64,000 nucleotides of DNA from Actinomyces sp. Its GTDB lineage: Bacteria > Actinomycetota > Actinomycetes > Actinomycetales > Actinomycetaceae. The notes under the pieces were generated by a model that saw nothing but the letters and a program-made list of their open reading frames with translations, was not told where the DNA came from and ran no database searches. The position numbers and the translations under genes are program-made. This document shows, one piece after another, positions 55,728 through 64,000 of the stretch. Location: positions 1-64,000 of the forward strand of contig NZ_JARKVC010000020.1 of the NCBI RefSeq assembly GCF_029851875.1, given 5' to 3'. The first letter of the stretch is position 1. Every line of letters starts with the position of its first letter.

Positions 55728-56648
55728 TCAGGCAGGCCTCAGCACCTCCAGGGCGTGGACGAGGTCGTCAGGGTAGGGGCTGACGAAGGTCATCCACTCC
55801 CCCGTGATCGGGTGGGCCAGCCCCAGCCGGTGGGCGTGGAGCCACTGACGCACCAGGCCCGCGCGCCGGGACAGCGCCGCATCGGCTCCGTAGGTCTGGT
55901 CACCCACGCACGGGTGGCCGACGGCGGACATGTGCACGCGGATCTGGTGGGTGCGCCCGGTCTCCAGGTGGATCTCCGCCAGGTCCGCGGCAGGCATCGA
56001 CTCGATGACGTCGTAGTGGGTGACGGACTCGCGTCCGCCGTCGATGATCGCCATCTTCCACTCGCGGCCGGGGTGACGCCCGATCGGGGCGTCGATGGTG
56101 CCAGAACGCGGGTCGAGATGGCCCTGGAGAAGGGCGTGGTAGATCTTGTCCACCTCGTGCTGGCGAAAAGCCCGCTTGAGCACCGAGTAGGCTCTCTCAC
56201 CCTTGGCCACGATCATGGCTCCCGAGGTGCCCACGTCCAGGCGCGAGACGATTCCCTGGCGCTCAGCCGCCCCCGAGGTAGCCACCTGCACGTGCATGGC
56301 CTTGAGCGCCCCCAGGACGTCAGGACCGTCCCAGCCCATCGAGGGGTGGGCGGCGACCCCCGCCGGCTTGTCGACGACGACGATGTCCTGGTCCTCGTAG
56401 AGCAGGCTCATGCCCTCCACGGGGGTGGGGGCAGGCGCGAGAGGGCGAGGACCAGGCAGGTCAACCTCGATCAGGCCCCCGGCCACCAGGCGGTCTGACT
56501 TGCCCAGCACCGCCCCGTCCTGGAGCACCGCGCCCTGGGCGCACAGCTCGGACACCTTGGAGCGCGACAGGCCGGTCATCCGTGCCAGCGCCGCGTCCAC
56601 GCGCTCGCCGACCAGACCGTCCGGGACGGGCAGCAGACGCCGGCTCAT
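55728..56648 (-). CDS. rluD: RluA/RluD-family pseudouridine synthase
   Basis: Isomerises uridine in 23S rRNA. N-terminal S4 domain ([21 protein letters not shown]) and catalytic domain with Asp138 in RLDVGTSG and the [19 protein letters not shown] block. 306 residues, standard length. Its ATG overlaps the lspA stop (ATGA), the usual lspA-rluD pairing. The exact RluA subtype is not certain from sequence. Confidence 0.93.
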   Translation of the reverse strand: MSRRLLPVPDGLVGERVDAALARMTGLSRSKVSELCAQGAVLQDGAVLGKSDRLVAGGLIEVDLPGPRPLAPAPTPVEGMSLLYEDQDIVVVDKPAGVAAHPSMGWDGPDVLGALKAMHVQVATSGAAERQGIVSRLDVGTSGAMIVAKGERAYSVLKRAFRQHEVDKIYHALLQGHLDPRSGTIDAPIGRHPGREWKMAIIDGGRESVTHYDVIESMPAADLAEIHLETGRTHQIRVHMSAVGHPCVGDQTYGADAALSRRAGLVRQWLHAHRLGLAHPITGEWMTFVSPYPDDLVHALEVLRPA

Positions 56649-57265
56649 GCCCCCGCGCCTTCCTCAGGCACGTGCACCGCCTCAGCGGCCTGCCCTCCGT
56701 CACGGGCCTGCCCGTCCTGGGACGAGCGGGTCCCGTCCAGCTCCAGGCCGTACAGGGACAGCGCGACGACGGCGACCGCCGCCACGACGATGGCGATGTC
56801 CGCGACGTTGCCCACGAAGTAGCCGCCGTAGTCGATGAAGTCGACCACGTGCCCACGAAAGACTCCGGGGGCGCGGAGCAGGCGGTCGATAAGGTTGCCC
56901 ACGGCGCCGCCCAGCACCAGCCCGAGGGTCACCGCCCACCAGCGCGAGGCCAGCCGCCGGGAGGCGCGCAGGACGATCACCGTCACCACGAGGGCGACGA
57001 TGGTGAAGACCCAGGTCTGGCCGGTGGCGAAGGAGAAGGCAGCCCCCGGGTTGCGCACGAGCACGAGGCCCAGCAGGTCGCCCAGGAGCGCCACGCGGTG
57101 CCCGTCGGCCAGGGCGGAGGCGGCCCAGGCCTTGGTCAGCTGGTCGATGAGGACCACGCCGGCGGCAACCAGCCACAGGGCGAGGACGTAGCCAGAGGGA
57201 CGTCGTGGCCGGTGCGCCGTCGTGGCTGCGCGCCGGCCACGGGGCCGGGCTGAGGATGGTGTCAT
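56645..57265 (-). CDS. lspA: Lipoprotein signal peptidase (SPase II)
   Basis: Membrane aspartyl protease that cleaves prolipoproteins. Four helices; the two catalytic aspartates are in [12 protein letters not shown] and [10 protein letters not shown], and [13 protein letters not shown] is the conserved third block. 206 residues, with a long basic N-terminal tail and a charged C-terminus. It would process lipoproteins such as the sugar-binding protein in this window. Confidence 0.95.
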   Translation of the reverse strand: MTPSSARPRGRRAATTAHRPRRPSGYVLALWLVAAGVVLIDQLTKAWAASALADGHRVALLGDLLGLVLVRNPGAAFSFATGQTWVFTIVALVVTVIVLRASRRLASRWWAVTLGLVLGGAVGNLIDRLLRAPGVFRGHVVDFIDYGGYFVGNVADIAIVVAAVAVVALSLYGLELDGTRSSQDGQARDGGQAAEAVHVPEEGAGA

Positions 57266-57299
57266 GGCGGAGCCAGCAGTCCTTTCTCACTCACGTGCG

Positions 57300-57330
57300 A
57301 GGGCGGCGTCCCGGCACGGGACGCCGCCCT
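57300..57330 (-). terminator. Terminator of divIVA
   Basis: Perfect 13-bp inverted repeat AGGGCGGCGTCCC / GGGACGCCGCCCT with a 5-nt loop, 24 nt after the divIVA stop and upstream of lspA. Confidence 0.75.
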
Positions 57331-57354
57331 CATGAGGCGGTCAGCAGGCTGGCC

Positions 57355-57963
57355 TCACAGCGACGGGGAGCTGGCCGAGCCCACGCCGTCCTCGACGTTG
57401 GTCAGCAGACCCTGCAGGTAGCTCTTGAGGCGGGTGCGGTAGTCGGACTCGAAGCGGCGCAGCTCGTCGATCTTGTGCTCCAGACCGGAGCGCTCCTTCT
57501 CCAGCTGGGCCAGCGTGCGGTTGCGCTGGTCCTCAGCCTCGCGGACGATCTGCTCACCCGTGCTTCGCGCCTCGGCGACGATGCGCTCGCCCTCGGCCTT
57601 GCCGTTGGCCACGTGCTCGTCGTGCAGGCGCTGGGCCAGCTCCAGCATGCCGGAGGCAGCCACCGGCTCCTCGCCGCCGGCGACGGCAGGCTCCGGGGTG
57701 GACACAGGGACGGCCTGGACGGACGGCTCGACAACCGGGGCCTGGGCCGGAGCCTCGTAGGGGGCGGTCTCGCTGCTGTCGGCCAGCCGGGCGTTGGCGG
57801 CCTCGAGCTTCGCCCTGAGGTCGGCGTTGGTGGCCTCGAGCTCACGCATCGCCTCGACGACCTCGTCGAGGAACTCGTCAACCTCGTCCTGCTCGTAGCC
57901 CTCGCGGAACTTCGTCGCCTGGAACTTCTTGTTGAGGACGTCGTCTGCCGTCAGCAGCGTCAT
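57355..57963 (-). CDS. divIVA: DivIVA / Wag31 polar growth protein
   Basis: Coiled-coil protein marking curved membranes and growing poles. N-terminal lipid-binding domain MTLLTADDVLNKKFQATKF, then FLDEVVEAMRELEATNADLR, a Pro/Ala/Val-rich linker (about 65-105) and a second long coiled coil. GTG 57972 is the track start; ATG 57963, with GAGGTGA at good spacing, is preferred (202 residues). Own promoter region with an inverted repeat resembling the ftsZ one. Confidence 0.94.
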   Translation of the reverse strand: MTLLTADDVLNKKFQATKFREGYEQDEVDEFLDEVVEAMRELEATNADLRAKLEAANARLADSSETAPYEAPAQAPVVEPSVQAVPVSTPEPAVAGGEEPVAASGMLELAQRLHDEHVANGKAEGERIVAEARSTGEQIVREAEDQRNRTLAQLEKERSGLEHKIDELRRFESDYRTRLKSYLQGLLTNVEDGVGSASSPSL

Positions 57964-58036
57964 GGTCGTCACCTCGGTGTCGTTACGGAAGATGTCACGA
58001 GCACCGGATCGGCCGGGTACTCATGCGAACAGAGTA

Positions 58037-58055
58037 CCTGAACTTGAGGTTCAGG
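58037..58055. promoter_or_regulatory. Inverted repeat upstream of divIVA
   Basis: CCTGAACTTGAGGTTCAGG has perfect 7-bp outer arms (CCTGAAC/GTTCAGG). On the minus strand it is followed at once by TACTCT, a possible -10, so the repeat would occupy the spacer as MerR-type operators do. The core AACTTGAGGTT is shared with the ftsZ site. Confidence 0.55.
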
Positions 58056-58172
58056 CCATATCGAAGAGGGCGCCAGGACCAGGATCCCCCCTCAGGGCAC
58101 CAGCATATCGCGGCCCTGGCACGTACCCGGGAGCCGGAGCGCAGACCCCCTGGCACGGTCAGACTGGCACGG

Positions 58173-58469
58173 TCAGATCCTCGCCAGCACCCCCAGGACA
58201 GCCTGGAGGACGACGATGACGAGGTACAGCGCGATGAAGCTGAGGTCGATGCCCATGGCGCCGACGCGCAGAACCGGGACCACACGTCGCAGCCACCTCA
58301 GCGGCGGGTCCGTGAGCGCGTAGACCAGGTTCGCCAGGACGAGCACGAGACCGCGCGGCCTCCACTGCCGGGAGAAGAGCTGGACCCAGTCCAGCGCGAC
58401 CCGCCCCAGCAGGACCAGGACGTAGAGGCTGAGCAGGCTCTGCAGGATCAGGACGACCGGAAGCAGCAC
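58173..58469 (-). CDS. YggT-family membrane protein
   Basis: A 98-residue protein with two hydrophobic segments (about 4-25 and 76-96) flanking LANLVYALTDPPLRWLRRVVP, the YggT motif. GTG start with GAGGG upstream, 17 nt after sepF. In Gram-positive bacteria it stands between sepF and divIVA, as here. Role in division or osmotic stress is proposed for relatives, not proven. Confidence 0.88.
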   Translation of the reverse strand: MLLPVVLILQSLLSLYVLVLLGRVALDWVQLFSRQWRPRGLVLVLANLVYALTDPPLRWLRRVVPVLRVGAMGIDLSFIALYLVIVVLQAVLGVLARI

Positions 58470-58486
58470 CGAGGCCCTCGTCCCGC

Positions 58487-58963
58487 TCAGCCCTGGTTGA
58501 AGAAGCGGTCGTGGCCGTCGGTGGCACCCTGGCCTGCGTCAGTCTCCACGGTAGCCGGGGTCAGGAGGAACACGCGCGGGGTCACGCGCTCGATCGCGCC
58601 GTGGAGCCCGAAGACCAGACCGGCGGAGAAGTCCACCATGCGGCGGGCGTCGGACTCGCTCATGTTGGTCAGGTTGACGATCACCGGCACGCCGTCGCGG
58701 AAGGACTCGCCGATGACGCGGGCCTCGTTGTAGGTCGAGGGGTGGACCGTGACGATCCGGCGCAGGTCCGCTCCCGCCACGGCGGCAGGGTCCTCAAGAC
58801 CCGCGTAGTCAGCGAGGTCCTCGACCTCCTGAGCGGAGTCGGCGACGGCGGGCGCGGCGTAGGTGTCATAGGCGCCACCGGCCTCGTGGTAGCCCTCGTC
58901 GTAGTCCTCAGCGGGCTCGGAGTACCCGAGGAAGTTCGTCATCTTGCGCAGCGCGCCGCTCAT
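58487..58963 (-). CDS. sepF: Cell division protein SepF
   Basis: Membrane-bound FtsZ-associated protein. N-terminal amphipathic start [15 protein letters not shown], acidic linker rich in Asp/Glu/Tyr, and the SepF core: [62 protein letters not shown]. 158 residues. It bridges FtsZ to the membrane in actinobacteria lacking FtsA; no ftsA is seen here. Confidence 0.95.
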   Translation of the reverse strand: MSGALRKMTNFLGYSEPAEDYDEGYHEAGGAYDTYAAPAVADSAQEVEDLADYAGLEDPAAVAGADLRRIVTVHPSTYNEARVIGESFRDGVPVIVNLTNMSESDARRMVDFSAGLVFGLHGAIERVTPRVFLLTPATVETDAGQGATDGHDRFFNQG

Positions 58964-59060
58964 GTGTTCGCTCCTGTGTCCTGCCGGTCCTGGGGCGGTC
59001 CGGACGGCACGACGTTATCGGTGCCGCACTGTCCTGCCCTCGATTGAATTCGGCGTGTCA

Positions 59061-59903
59061 TCATCCCGTCAGGACCACACCCGCCACGCGTCCGGTCACC
59101 GGCTCGCGCCGGTAGGAGTAGAAGCGCTCGTCCTCGTAGGTGCACCACCGGCTACGGGTCACGTGCGCCACCCCGGCCCGCTCCAACTGCGCCTGGACCC
59201 CGGCAGCGATGTCGAGACCCGGGGTGCCCCACCGGGTCCGCGAGGCGCACTCGCTCTCGCGGGCAAGACTGTCGGCCTGCATCTGCTCGGGCACCTCGTA
59301 GCACCGCCCGCAGATGCACGGGCCGATCGCGGCCCACACCTGCTGCGCGCCCGCTCCACGCCGCTCCATCTCCTGGAGCGTGGCGCTGACGACACCGTCA
59401 AGCATGCCCCGACGGCCGGCGTGGACGGCCGCGACCACGCCGCCGTCCTGGGAGGCCAGGAGAACGGGGACGCAGTCGGCCACCAGGACCCCGGCCCCGG
59501 CCACGCCCTGGCACTGCCGGTCCCTGCGGTCCAGGACCAGCGCGTCGGCCCGTGGCACGTCCGCGAGGTCCTCTCCGCGGTAGGCGGTGGCGACGACGGC
59601 GGAGTGCACCTGGTCCATCCAGGCCAGCACCCCTGGACCCGCCTGGCGGTCGGTCCCCGTCCCCAGCCCCAGAGCCTCCTCCAGGGCGCGCCGGGCGGAG
59701 CGGACGTGCTCAGGGCTGTCTCCGACGTGCGCCGCGAGGTTGAGACCCCGGTAGGGGTCCTGCTCCGAGGCGGTGTCAGCCGGCCACAGGCGGGTGGTGA
59801 AGACGCCCCGGGCCACCGGACCGAGGTCGGCTGCCAGGAGGACGGGTGCGCCGACGCCCCCTGCCTCGGGCGCGGACCGGGGCGAGGGGGCGTCAGGCGT
59901 CAC
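59061..59903 (-). CDS. pgeF: Peptidoglycan editing factor PgeF / polyphenol oxidase family
   Basis: A 280-residue protein of the YfiH/YlmD family. The His and Cys metal-site motifs are LAWMDQVHSAVV, VLVADCVPVLL and VAAVHAGRRGMLDG, followed by AAIGPCICGRCYEV. Relatives remove wrongly incorporated Ser from peptidoglycan precursors or act on purine nucleosides. GTG start 8 nt after ftsZ, no good ribosome site. Position between ftsZ and sepF is standard. Confidence 0.9.
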   Translation of the reverse strand: MTPDAPSPRSAPEAGGVGAPVLLAADLGPVARGVFTTRLWPADTASEQDPYRGLNLAAHVGDSPEHVRSARRALEEALGLGTGTDRQAGPGVLAWMDQVHSAVVATAYRGEDLADVPRADALVLDRRDRQCQGVAGAGVLVADCVPVLLASQDGGVVAAVHAGRRGMLDGVVSATLQEMERRGAGAQQVWAAIGPCICGRCYEVPEQMQADSLARESECASRTRWGTPGLDIAAGVQAQLERAGVAHVTRSRWCTYEDERFYSYRREPVTGRVAGVVLTG

Positions 59904-59911
59904 GACGGTGC

Positions 59912-61162
59912 TCAGCGCAGGAAGTCAGGCAGGTCGATCTCGTCGGACTCGGCGTCCTCGCCCATGAGCCGGGGGACCTCCAGCTCCACAGCGGCCTCGG
60001 GGGCGAGGTCGTCGACATAGGCCGGGACCTCGCTGGTCGGGGCCGTGGGAGCCGCCGGGGCGGGGCTGGAGACCTGCGGCACAGGCCGGGTCACCGGGTT
60101 CTCGGCCGCGTGGGCACCACGGGCCGGGGCCTGGGGCGCTGCGGCCGCCGGCTTAGCCTGCGTGCCGGCCCGGCCCTCACGCGCCAGCACGCCCTCCAGG
60201 CTGCCGGCCGAGACGGGCTCGGCGTCAAAGCCGGCCGCGATGACGGTCACGCGCAGCTCGTCGCCCAGCGCGCCGTCGACCACCGCGCCGACGATGATGT
60301 TGGCCTCGGGGTGGACCGACTCGCGCACGAGCTCGGCCCCCTCGGAGACCTCGAACAGACCGAGGTCGGAGCCGCCCTGGAAGAAGAGCAGGACGCCGTG
60401 GGCGCCGTCGATGGAGGACTCCAGCAGCGGGGAGGCGATGGCCTGCTCGGTGGCGGCCAGGGCACGCCCCTCCCCCGTGGCCGAGCCGATGCCCATGAGG
60501 GCGCTGCCCGCGTCCTGCATGACGGACTTGACGTCGTTGAAGTCGACGTTGATCAGACCCGGGGTGGTGATGAGCTCGGTGATGCCCTGGACGCCCTGGA
60601 GCAGGACCTGGTCGGCCTGCTTGAAGGCGTCGACGACGCTGATGCCGCGGTCGGCGATCTGCAGGAGGCGGTCGTTGGGGATCACGATGAGGGTGTCGAC
60701 GGCCTCGCGCAGGTTCTTCACACCGTCGTCAGCCTGGGTGGCGCGACGACGTCCCTCGAAGGCGAAGGGACGTGTCACCACGCCGATGGTCAGCGCACCG
60801 AGCTCGCGGGCGACCCGGGCGACCACGGGAGCCGCACCGGTGCCGGTGCCACCACCCTCACCGGCGGTGACGAAGACCATGTCCGCGCCGTCGAGGGCCT
60901 CGCGGATGTCGTCCTCGTGGTCCTCGGCGGCCTTGCGGCCGATGGAGGGGTCCGCTCCGGCGCCCAGGCCGCGGGTCAGGTCACGGCCGACGTCCAGCTT
61001 GGTGTCCGCGTCAGACATGAGCAGCGCCTGGGCGTCGGTGTTGACGGCGATGAACTCCACACCGCGCAGCCCCGACTCGATCATGCGGTTGACGGCGTTG
61101 ACGCCGCCACCGCCGACGCCCACCACCTTGATGACTGCCTGGTAGTGCTGGGACTCCGCCAC
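59912..61162 (-). CDS. ftsZ: Cell division GTPase FtsZ
   Basis: Tubulin-like GTPase forming the division ring. GTP loop GGGTGTG at 103-109, [12 protein letters not shown] near the N-terminus, the T7 loop region [12 protein letters not shown], an Ala/Pro-rich linker (about 320-395) and the C-terminal peptide [10 protein letters not shown] that binds SepF and other partners. 416 residues. Start codon GTG with GGAGG; own upstream region of 207 nt after ftsQ. Confidence 0.98.
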   Translation of the reverse strand: MAESQHYQAVIKVVGVGGGGVNAVNRMIESGLRGVEFIAVNTDAQALLMSDADTKLDVGRDLTRGLGAGADPSIGRKAAEDHEDDIREALDGADMVFVTAGEGGGTGTGAAPVVARVARELGALTIGVVTRPFAFEGRRRATQADDGVKNLREAVDTLIVIPNDRLLQIADRGISVVDAFKQADQVLLQGVQGITELITTPGLINVDFNDVKSVMQDAGSALMGIGSATGEGRALAATEQAIASPLLESSIDGAHGVLLFFQGGSDLGLFEVSEGAELVRESVHPEANIIVGAVVDGALGDELRVTVIAAGFDAEPVSAGSLEGVLAREGRAGTQAKPAAAAPQAPARGAHAAENPVTRPVPQVSSPAPAAPTAPTSEVPAYVDDLAPEAAVELEVPRLMGEDAESDEIDLPDFLR

Positions 61163-61212
61163 TGTGTGCCTCCGCGCTTGGTACCGAGCCGCAAGGGCTC
61201 CCCGACCCTCAA

Positions 61213-61225
61213 CCTCAAGTTGAGG
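61213..61225. promoter_or_regulatory. Inverted repeat in the ftsZ promoter region
   Basis: CCTCAA-G-TTGAGG, extendable by one pair to ACCTCAA/TTGAGGT, about 50-60 nt upstream of ftsZ. TATACC overlaps its edge on the minus strand and may be a -10. Related to the repeat before divIVA. A MerR-type activator of ftsZ (FtsR) is known from Corynebacterium; whether its relative binds here is inference. Confidence 0.5.
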
Positions 61226-61369
61226 TATACACTTATGTCATTCTCTCGATGACGGGAGCAACGCTATGGTCCCTCCCGCCACGCGCCCCGGATTTGCCTC
61301 GGCGTGTTCGACGCGTGTTCTGCGCCTCCGCCCGGTCGCTGCCGGCAGCGGCCCGGCGCGGACGGCGGG

Positions 61370-62305
61370 TCACGAGGTGGTCGGGCTGTGCGGCGAGGAG
61401 ACGTCGTAGACGCTGGCCTCCCGGGAGAGCAGGACCTTGAGCACCTGCGCCTTGAGCGCCGCCTCCTCGCTGCCTCCCCACCGCACGCTCGCCCCGCTGG
61501 TCAGGACCAGGGTGACCTGGCCGGACTGCGAGGCCGAGCCGGTGGCGACCCGGGCACGGGTCGCCACGTCCAGCGCGCCCACGGCCTGTGCCACGGCGGC
61601 CACCTGGGTGCCGCTGAGCCCGCCGTCCTGGGCAGCGGTGATCGTGACCAGGCCCTCAGGCCGGGCGTCAGTGGTCTCCAGGACCACCGCGTCGCCGTCG
61701 AGCACCTCGTAGGACTGGTCGACCTGCCGCACGGCCACCGGCACCCGCATCGTCACGGACACCGCCAGGCCGTGGGGCCAGGAGCGCGTCACCTGCGTCG
61801 AGCGCACGCGCACCAGCCCCTCCGTCACGCTCTGCGCGGCCTGCCGGAGGTCCACACGCACCAGGCTCGTTCCCTCCAGGTCCTTGAGCAGCTCACGCAC
61901 CTGCTCGGTCGAGACGCTGGAGTCCGAGCCGGAGACCGTGATCTGAGAGGTACGCACTCCCAGCAACGGGGAGAAGAGCACCGCCCACACCAGGACGGCG
62001 AGGAGCACGAGGACGGCGCCGCCCGCCCGCACCCGACGCCGCCGGAGGGTGCGCAGCGCACGACGCCGCTCGGCCAACCGGTCAGCCAGCCCGGTCGAGA
62101 CCACGCGGTCGCGTCCCTGACCGTCCCCGCCCTCGCGGCGCTCCCCGCGGCGAGCGAACAGGGACAGGTCCCCGCCGGCCCCCTGGTGCCACGGCTCGCC
62201 GTGGCCGGCGACCTCGGCGCCGGAGCGAGGCGGCTGACCGGCAGGCTCGTGACCGGCCTGGACCTCGGCGCCGGGCTCAGGGCGCGGCGGGCGGGGCTTC
62301 CTCAC
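61370..62305 (-). CDS. ftsQ: Cell division protein FtsQ
   Basis: Bitopic membrane protein of 311 residues: long charged cytoplasmic N-terminus (about 1-92), one helix AVLVLLAVLVWAVLFSPLLG, POTRA domain starting RTSQITVSGSDSSVSTEQVRELL and the FtsQ beta domain ending in the STEVEAA-like SEEAALKAQVLKVLL. Part of the FtsQLB complex. Its ATG overlaps the murC stop (ATGA). Confidence 0.94.
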   Translation of the reverse strand: MRKPRPPRPEPGAEVQAGHEPAGQPPRSGAEVAGHGEPWHQGAGGDLSLFARRGERREGGDGQGRDRVVSTGLADRLAERRRALRTLRRRRVRAGGAVLVLLAVLVWAVLFSPLLGVRTSQITVSGSDSSVSTEQVRELLKDLEGTSLVRVDLRQAAQSVTEGLVRVRSTQVTRSWPHGLAVSVTMRVPVAVRQVDQSYEVLDGDAVVLETTDARPEGLVTITAAQDGGLSGTQVAAVAQAVGALDVATRARVATGSASQSGQVTLVLTSGASVRWGGSEEAALKAQVLKVLLSREASVYDVSSPHSPTTS

Positions 62306-63798
62306 GCGGCCTCCCCGCCCGGACCGGCCAGGCCGCGCTCGACCAGCCGTTCCAGGACCACCTGGCCCATCTCCGTGACGTCACCCGCCCCGACCGTCAG
62401 CAGCAGGTCCCCCGGCCGGGCCTGGTCAGCCAGGCCGCGTGCCGCCTCCACGCGGTCGGCGAGGTAGCGGCCGCCAGGAACGTGGTCGCTCACGCTGCGC
62501 CCGCTCACCCCCGGGAAGTCCTCCTGAGCCTCCCGGGCCGGGTAGACCGCAGTGACGACGGCGAGGTCGGCCAGGCTCAGCGCGCGGCCAAAGCGCTCGG
62601 CGAAGGCCTGGGTCCGGGAGAACAGGTGAGGCTGGAAGAGGACCAGGAGCCGGCCTCCACGTGCCTGGGCCACCTCTCGGGCCGCCGTGAGCAGGGCCTC
62701 GATCTCGGTGGGATGGTGGGCGTAGTCATCGACCACGCGCACCCCGCCCACCTCGCCGCGCTCCTCGAAACGCCGCTTGGTCCCTCCAAAGGCCCCCAGG
62801 GCACGGGCCATGGCCTGAGGGTCCGCCCCCAGCTCCACGCCACAGGCCCAGGCCGCCGCCGCGTCCATGGCCATGTGCTCACCGGGCGCTGAGAGCTCGA
62901 TGCTGACCGGCTCGTCGTGGCTGGTCGGCGTGGTCCACAGGGTCAGACGCGAGCGTGTGCCCTGCGCCAGGTGCTCCTGGACCTCCAGCTCGACGTGAGC
63001 CAGCCCCACCAGGCCCTGCCCGGGCAGCGCAGCCGGGCTGAGGCTGCCGTAGGTGACCACGCGCCGGCCCTCACCGGCCGCGGCGAGGGCCAGTCGGAGG
63101 GCGCCGGGGTCCTGCGCGCAGGCGATGAGCAGCCCCCCAGGCACCAGGCGTCGTGAGAAGTCGAGGAAGGCCTCCTCGAAGGCCTCGCGCGTGCCGTAGG
63201 TGTCCAGGTGGTCGGGCTCGACGTTGGTGACGATCTCCACCGCCGGCTCGTAGCTGAGGAAGGAGCGGTCAGACTCGTCCGCCTCGGCGACGAGGACCTG
63301 TCCCCGCCCCAGGTGGGCGCCGCTTCCCAGCGCGCGCACGACTCCCCCGACGGCGAAGGAGGGGTCCCAGCCCAGCTCGGTCAGGGCCTCGGCCAGCATG
63401 CCGGAGGTCGTGGTCTTGCCGTGAGCCCCGGCTACCGCCACCATGCGCCGCCCGCGCGCTGCCAGGGCCAGGGCCTGGGAGCGGTGGATGACCTCCTGGC
63501 CCCGGGCGCGTGCCCGGACCAGCTCGGGGTTGGTCTCCTTGATCGCCGTGGAGACCACCACCGTGGCCTCGGGCGGCACCGCGTCGGCCTCGTGCCCCAC
63601 CTGCACCTCCAGACCCTGGGCGAGCAGGCGCTCCAGCGCGGGGCTGGGGTGGGCGTCCGAGCCCGTGACGCGCGCGCCCTGCTCGGCCAGCAGCTGCGCC
63701 AGGACGCTCATCCCGGCTCCGCCGACCCCGATCAGGTGGAAGGAACGACCGGCCAGGTCCTCCGTGGCCTGCTCCTGGTGCTGCGTCGTCGTCATCAT
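62302..63798 (-). CDS. murC: UDP-N-acetylmuramate--L-alanine ligase
   Basis: Mur ligase adding L-Ala to UDP-MurNAc. N-terminal Rossmann motif FHLIGVGGAGMSVLA, ATP loop VAGAHGKTTTSG near 120, central NVEPDHLDTYGT and C-terminal VDDYAHHPTEIEALL. 498 residues. ATG 63798 overlaps the murG stop; a second ATG follows immediately. Confidence 0.97.
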   Translation of the reverse strand: MMTTTQHQEQATEDLAGRSFHLIGVGGAGMSVLAQLLAEQGARVTGSDAHPSPALERLLAQGLEVQVGHEADAVPPEATVVVSTAIKETNPELVRARARGQEVIHRSQALALAARGRRMVAVAGAHGKTTTSGMLAEALTELGWDPSFAVGGVVRALGSGAHLGRGQVLVAEADESDRSFLSYEPAVEIVTNVEPDHLDTYGTREAFEEAFLDFSRRLVPGGLLIACAQDPGALRLALAAAGEGRRVVTYGSLSPAALPGQGLVGLAHVELEVQEHLAQGTRSRLTLWTTPTSHDEPVSIELSAPGEHMAMDAAAAWACGVELGADPQAMARALGAFGGTKRRFEERGEVGGVRVVDDYAHHPTEIEALLTAAREVAQARGGRLLVLFQPHLFSRTQAFAERFGRALSLADLAVVTAVYPAREAQEDFPGVSGRSVSDHVPGGRYLADRVEAARGLADQARPGDLLLTVGAGDVTEMGQVVLERLVERGLAGPGGEAA

Positions 63799-64000
63799 TC
63801 TTCTCCTCGCTCGGGCCCGGCCGCACGGGCACCCACGTCAGCGACCTGGCTCACGAGAGCAGCCAGCCGCACCGCGCCGTCACGTACCCCGGTCGAGGCC
63901 GCGGCCCGCGCCATGACCTGACGCGCCTGCGGGTCGGTGACCACCTGCGTGAAGGCACGGACCTGGGCCACGTCCAGCTCGGCGTCGGGCACGAGCCGCC
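63795..64000 (-). CDS. murG: MurG, C-terminal fragment (continues beyond right edge)
   Basis: Only the last 68 or so codons are in the window. RLVPDAELDVAQVRAFTQVV and MARAAASTGVRDGAVRLAALV match the C-terminal end of UDP-GlcNAc transferase MurG, which makes lipid II. Position before murC and the ATGA overlap support the call. The track start at 63992 is not a real start. Confidence 0.82.
   Translation of the reverse strand, partial: RLVPDAELDVAQVRAFTQVVTDPQARQVMARAAASTGVRDGAVRLAALVSQVADVGARAAGPERGEE

Overview
The window is a contiguous piece of a high-GC actinobacterial chromosome, most likely Actinomyces or a close relative in Actinomycetaceae. Evidence: uniformly GC-rich codon use, SepF and a Wag31-type DivIVA next to ftsZ, a hisA homologue of the PriA kind in a hisH-priA-sseB string, many start codons with a TANNNT hexamer 6-7 nt upstream (leaderless transcripts), and an actinobacterial type rRNA leader. 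Almost every gene is on the minus strand, so transcription runs right to left. No insertion sequence, phage gene, tRNA or CRISPR array was seen.

Layout: 1-390 is the promoter and leader of an rRNA operon whose 16S gene lies beyond the left edge. 394-11027 holds arginine synthesis (argC-J-B-D-R-G, then argH) with mpg and tyrS at the end of the argH transcript. 11118-12991 has a flavodoxin and an MFS efflux gene. 13133-19455 is translation: pheS-pheT, a TrmH-type rRNA methylase, and infC-rpmI-rplT preceded by a long structured leader. 19748-25124 is histidine synthesis (hisC-hisB-orf / hisH-priA-sseB). 25188-32928 is a mixed block: a CPA1 antiporter, a MetE-like enzyme behind a SAM-I riboswitch and a small Cys-containing upstream ORF, a MarR regulator divergent from a RecQ helicase with a phosphoribosyltransferase-like tail, and a CorA-like transporter. 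hisD (32963) sits alone about 8 kb from hisC.

34348-36699 is a GH3 glycosidase. 36835-40904 is a five-gene DUF4129/MoxR/DUF58 operon. 41136-47829 is a sugar-uptake locus: LacI regulator, binding lipoprotein, two permeases and a GH31 alpha-xylosidase, with tandem operators in front of the regulator. 48018-51583 holds an alpha/beta hydrolase, a divergent FGGY sugar kinase, a hypothetical gene and an S4-domain gene. 51604-55197 is dnaE. 55227-64000 is the 3' part of the division and cell wall cluster: murG (partial), murC, ftsQ, ftsZ, pgeF, sepF, yggT, divIVA, lspA, rluD and an acetyltransferase that may be frameshifted.

The most interesting signals are regulatory RNA and DNA sites that an ORF track misses: the SAM-I riboswitch with its uORF before the MetE-like gene; the hairpin-rich infC leader ending in a terminator-like hairpin and an ATC start codon; related inverted repeats upstream of both ftsZ and divIVA; three matching half-sites between marR and recQ; a 21-bp perfect inverted repeat after the GH31 gene; and the frequency of leaderless promoters. 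All calls come from reading the sequence only; no search or folding program was run.
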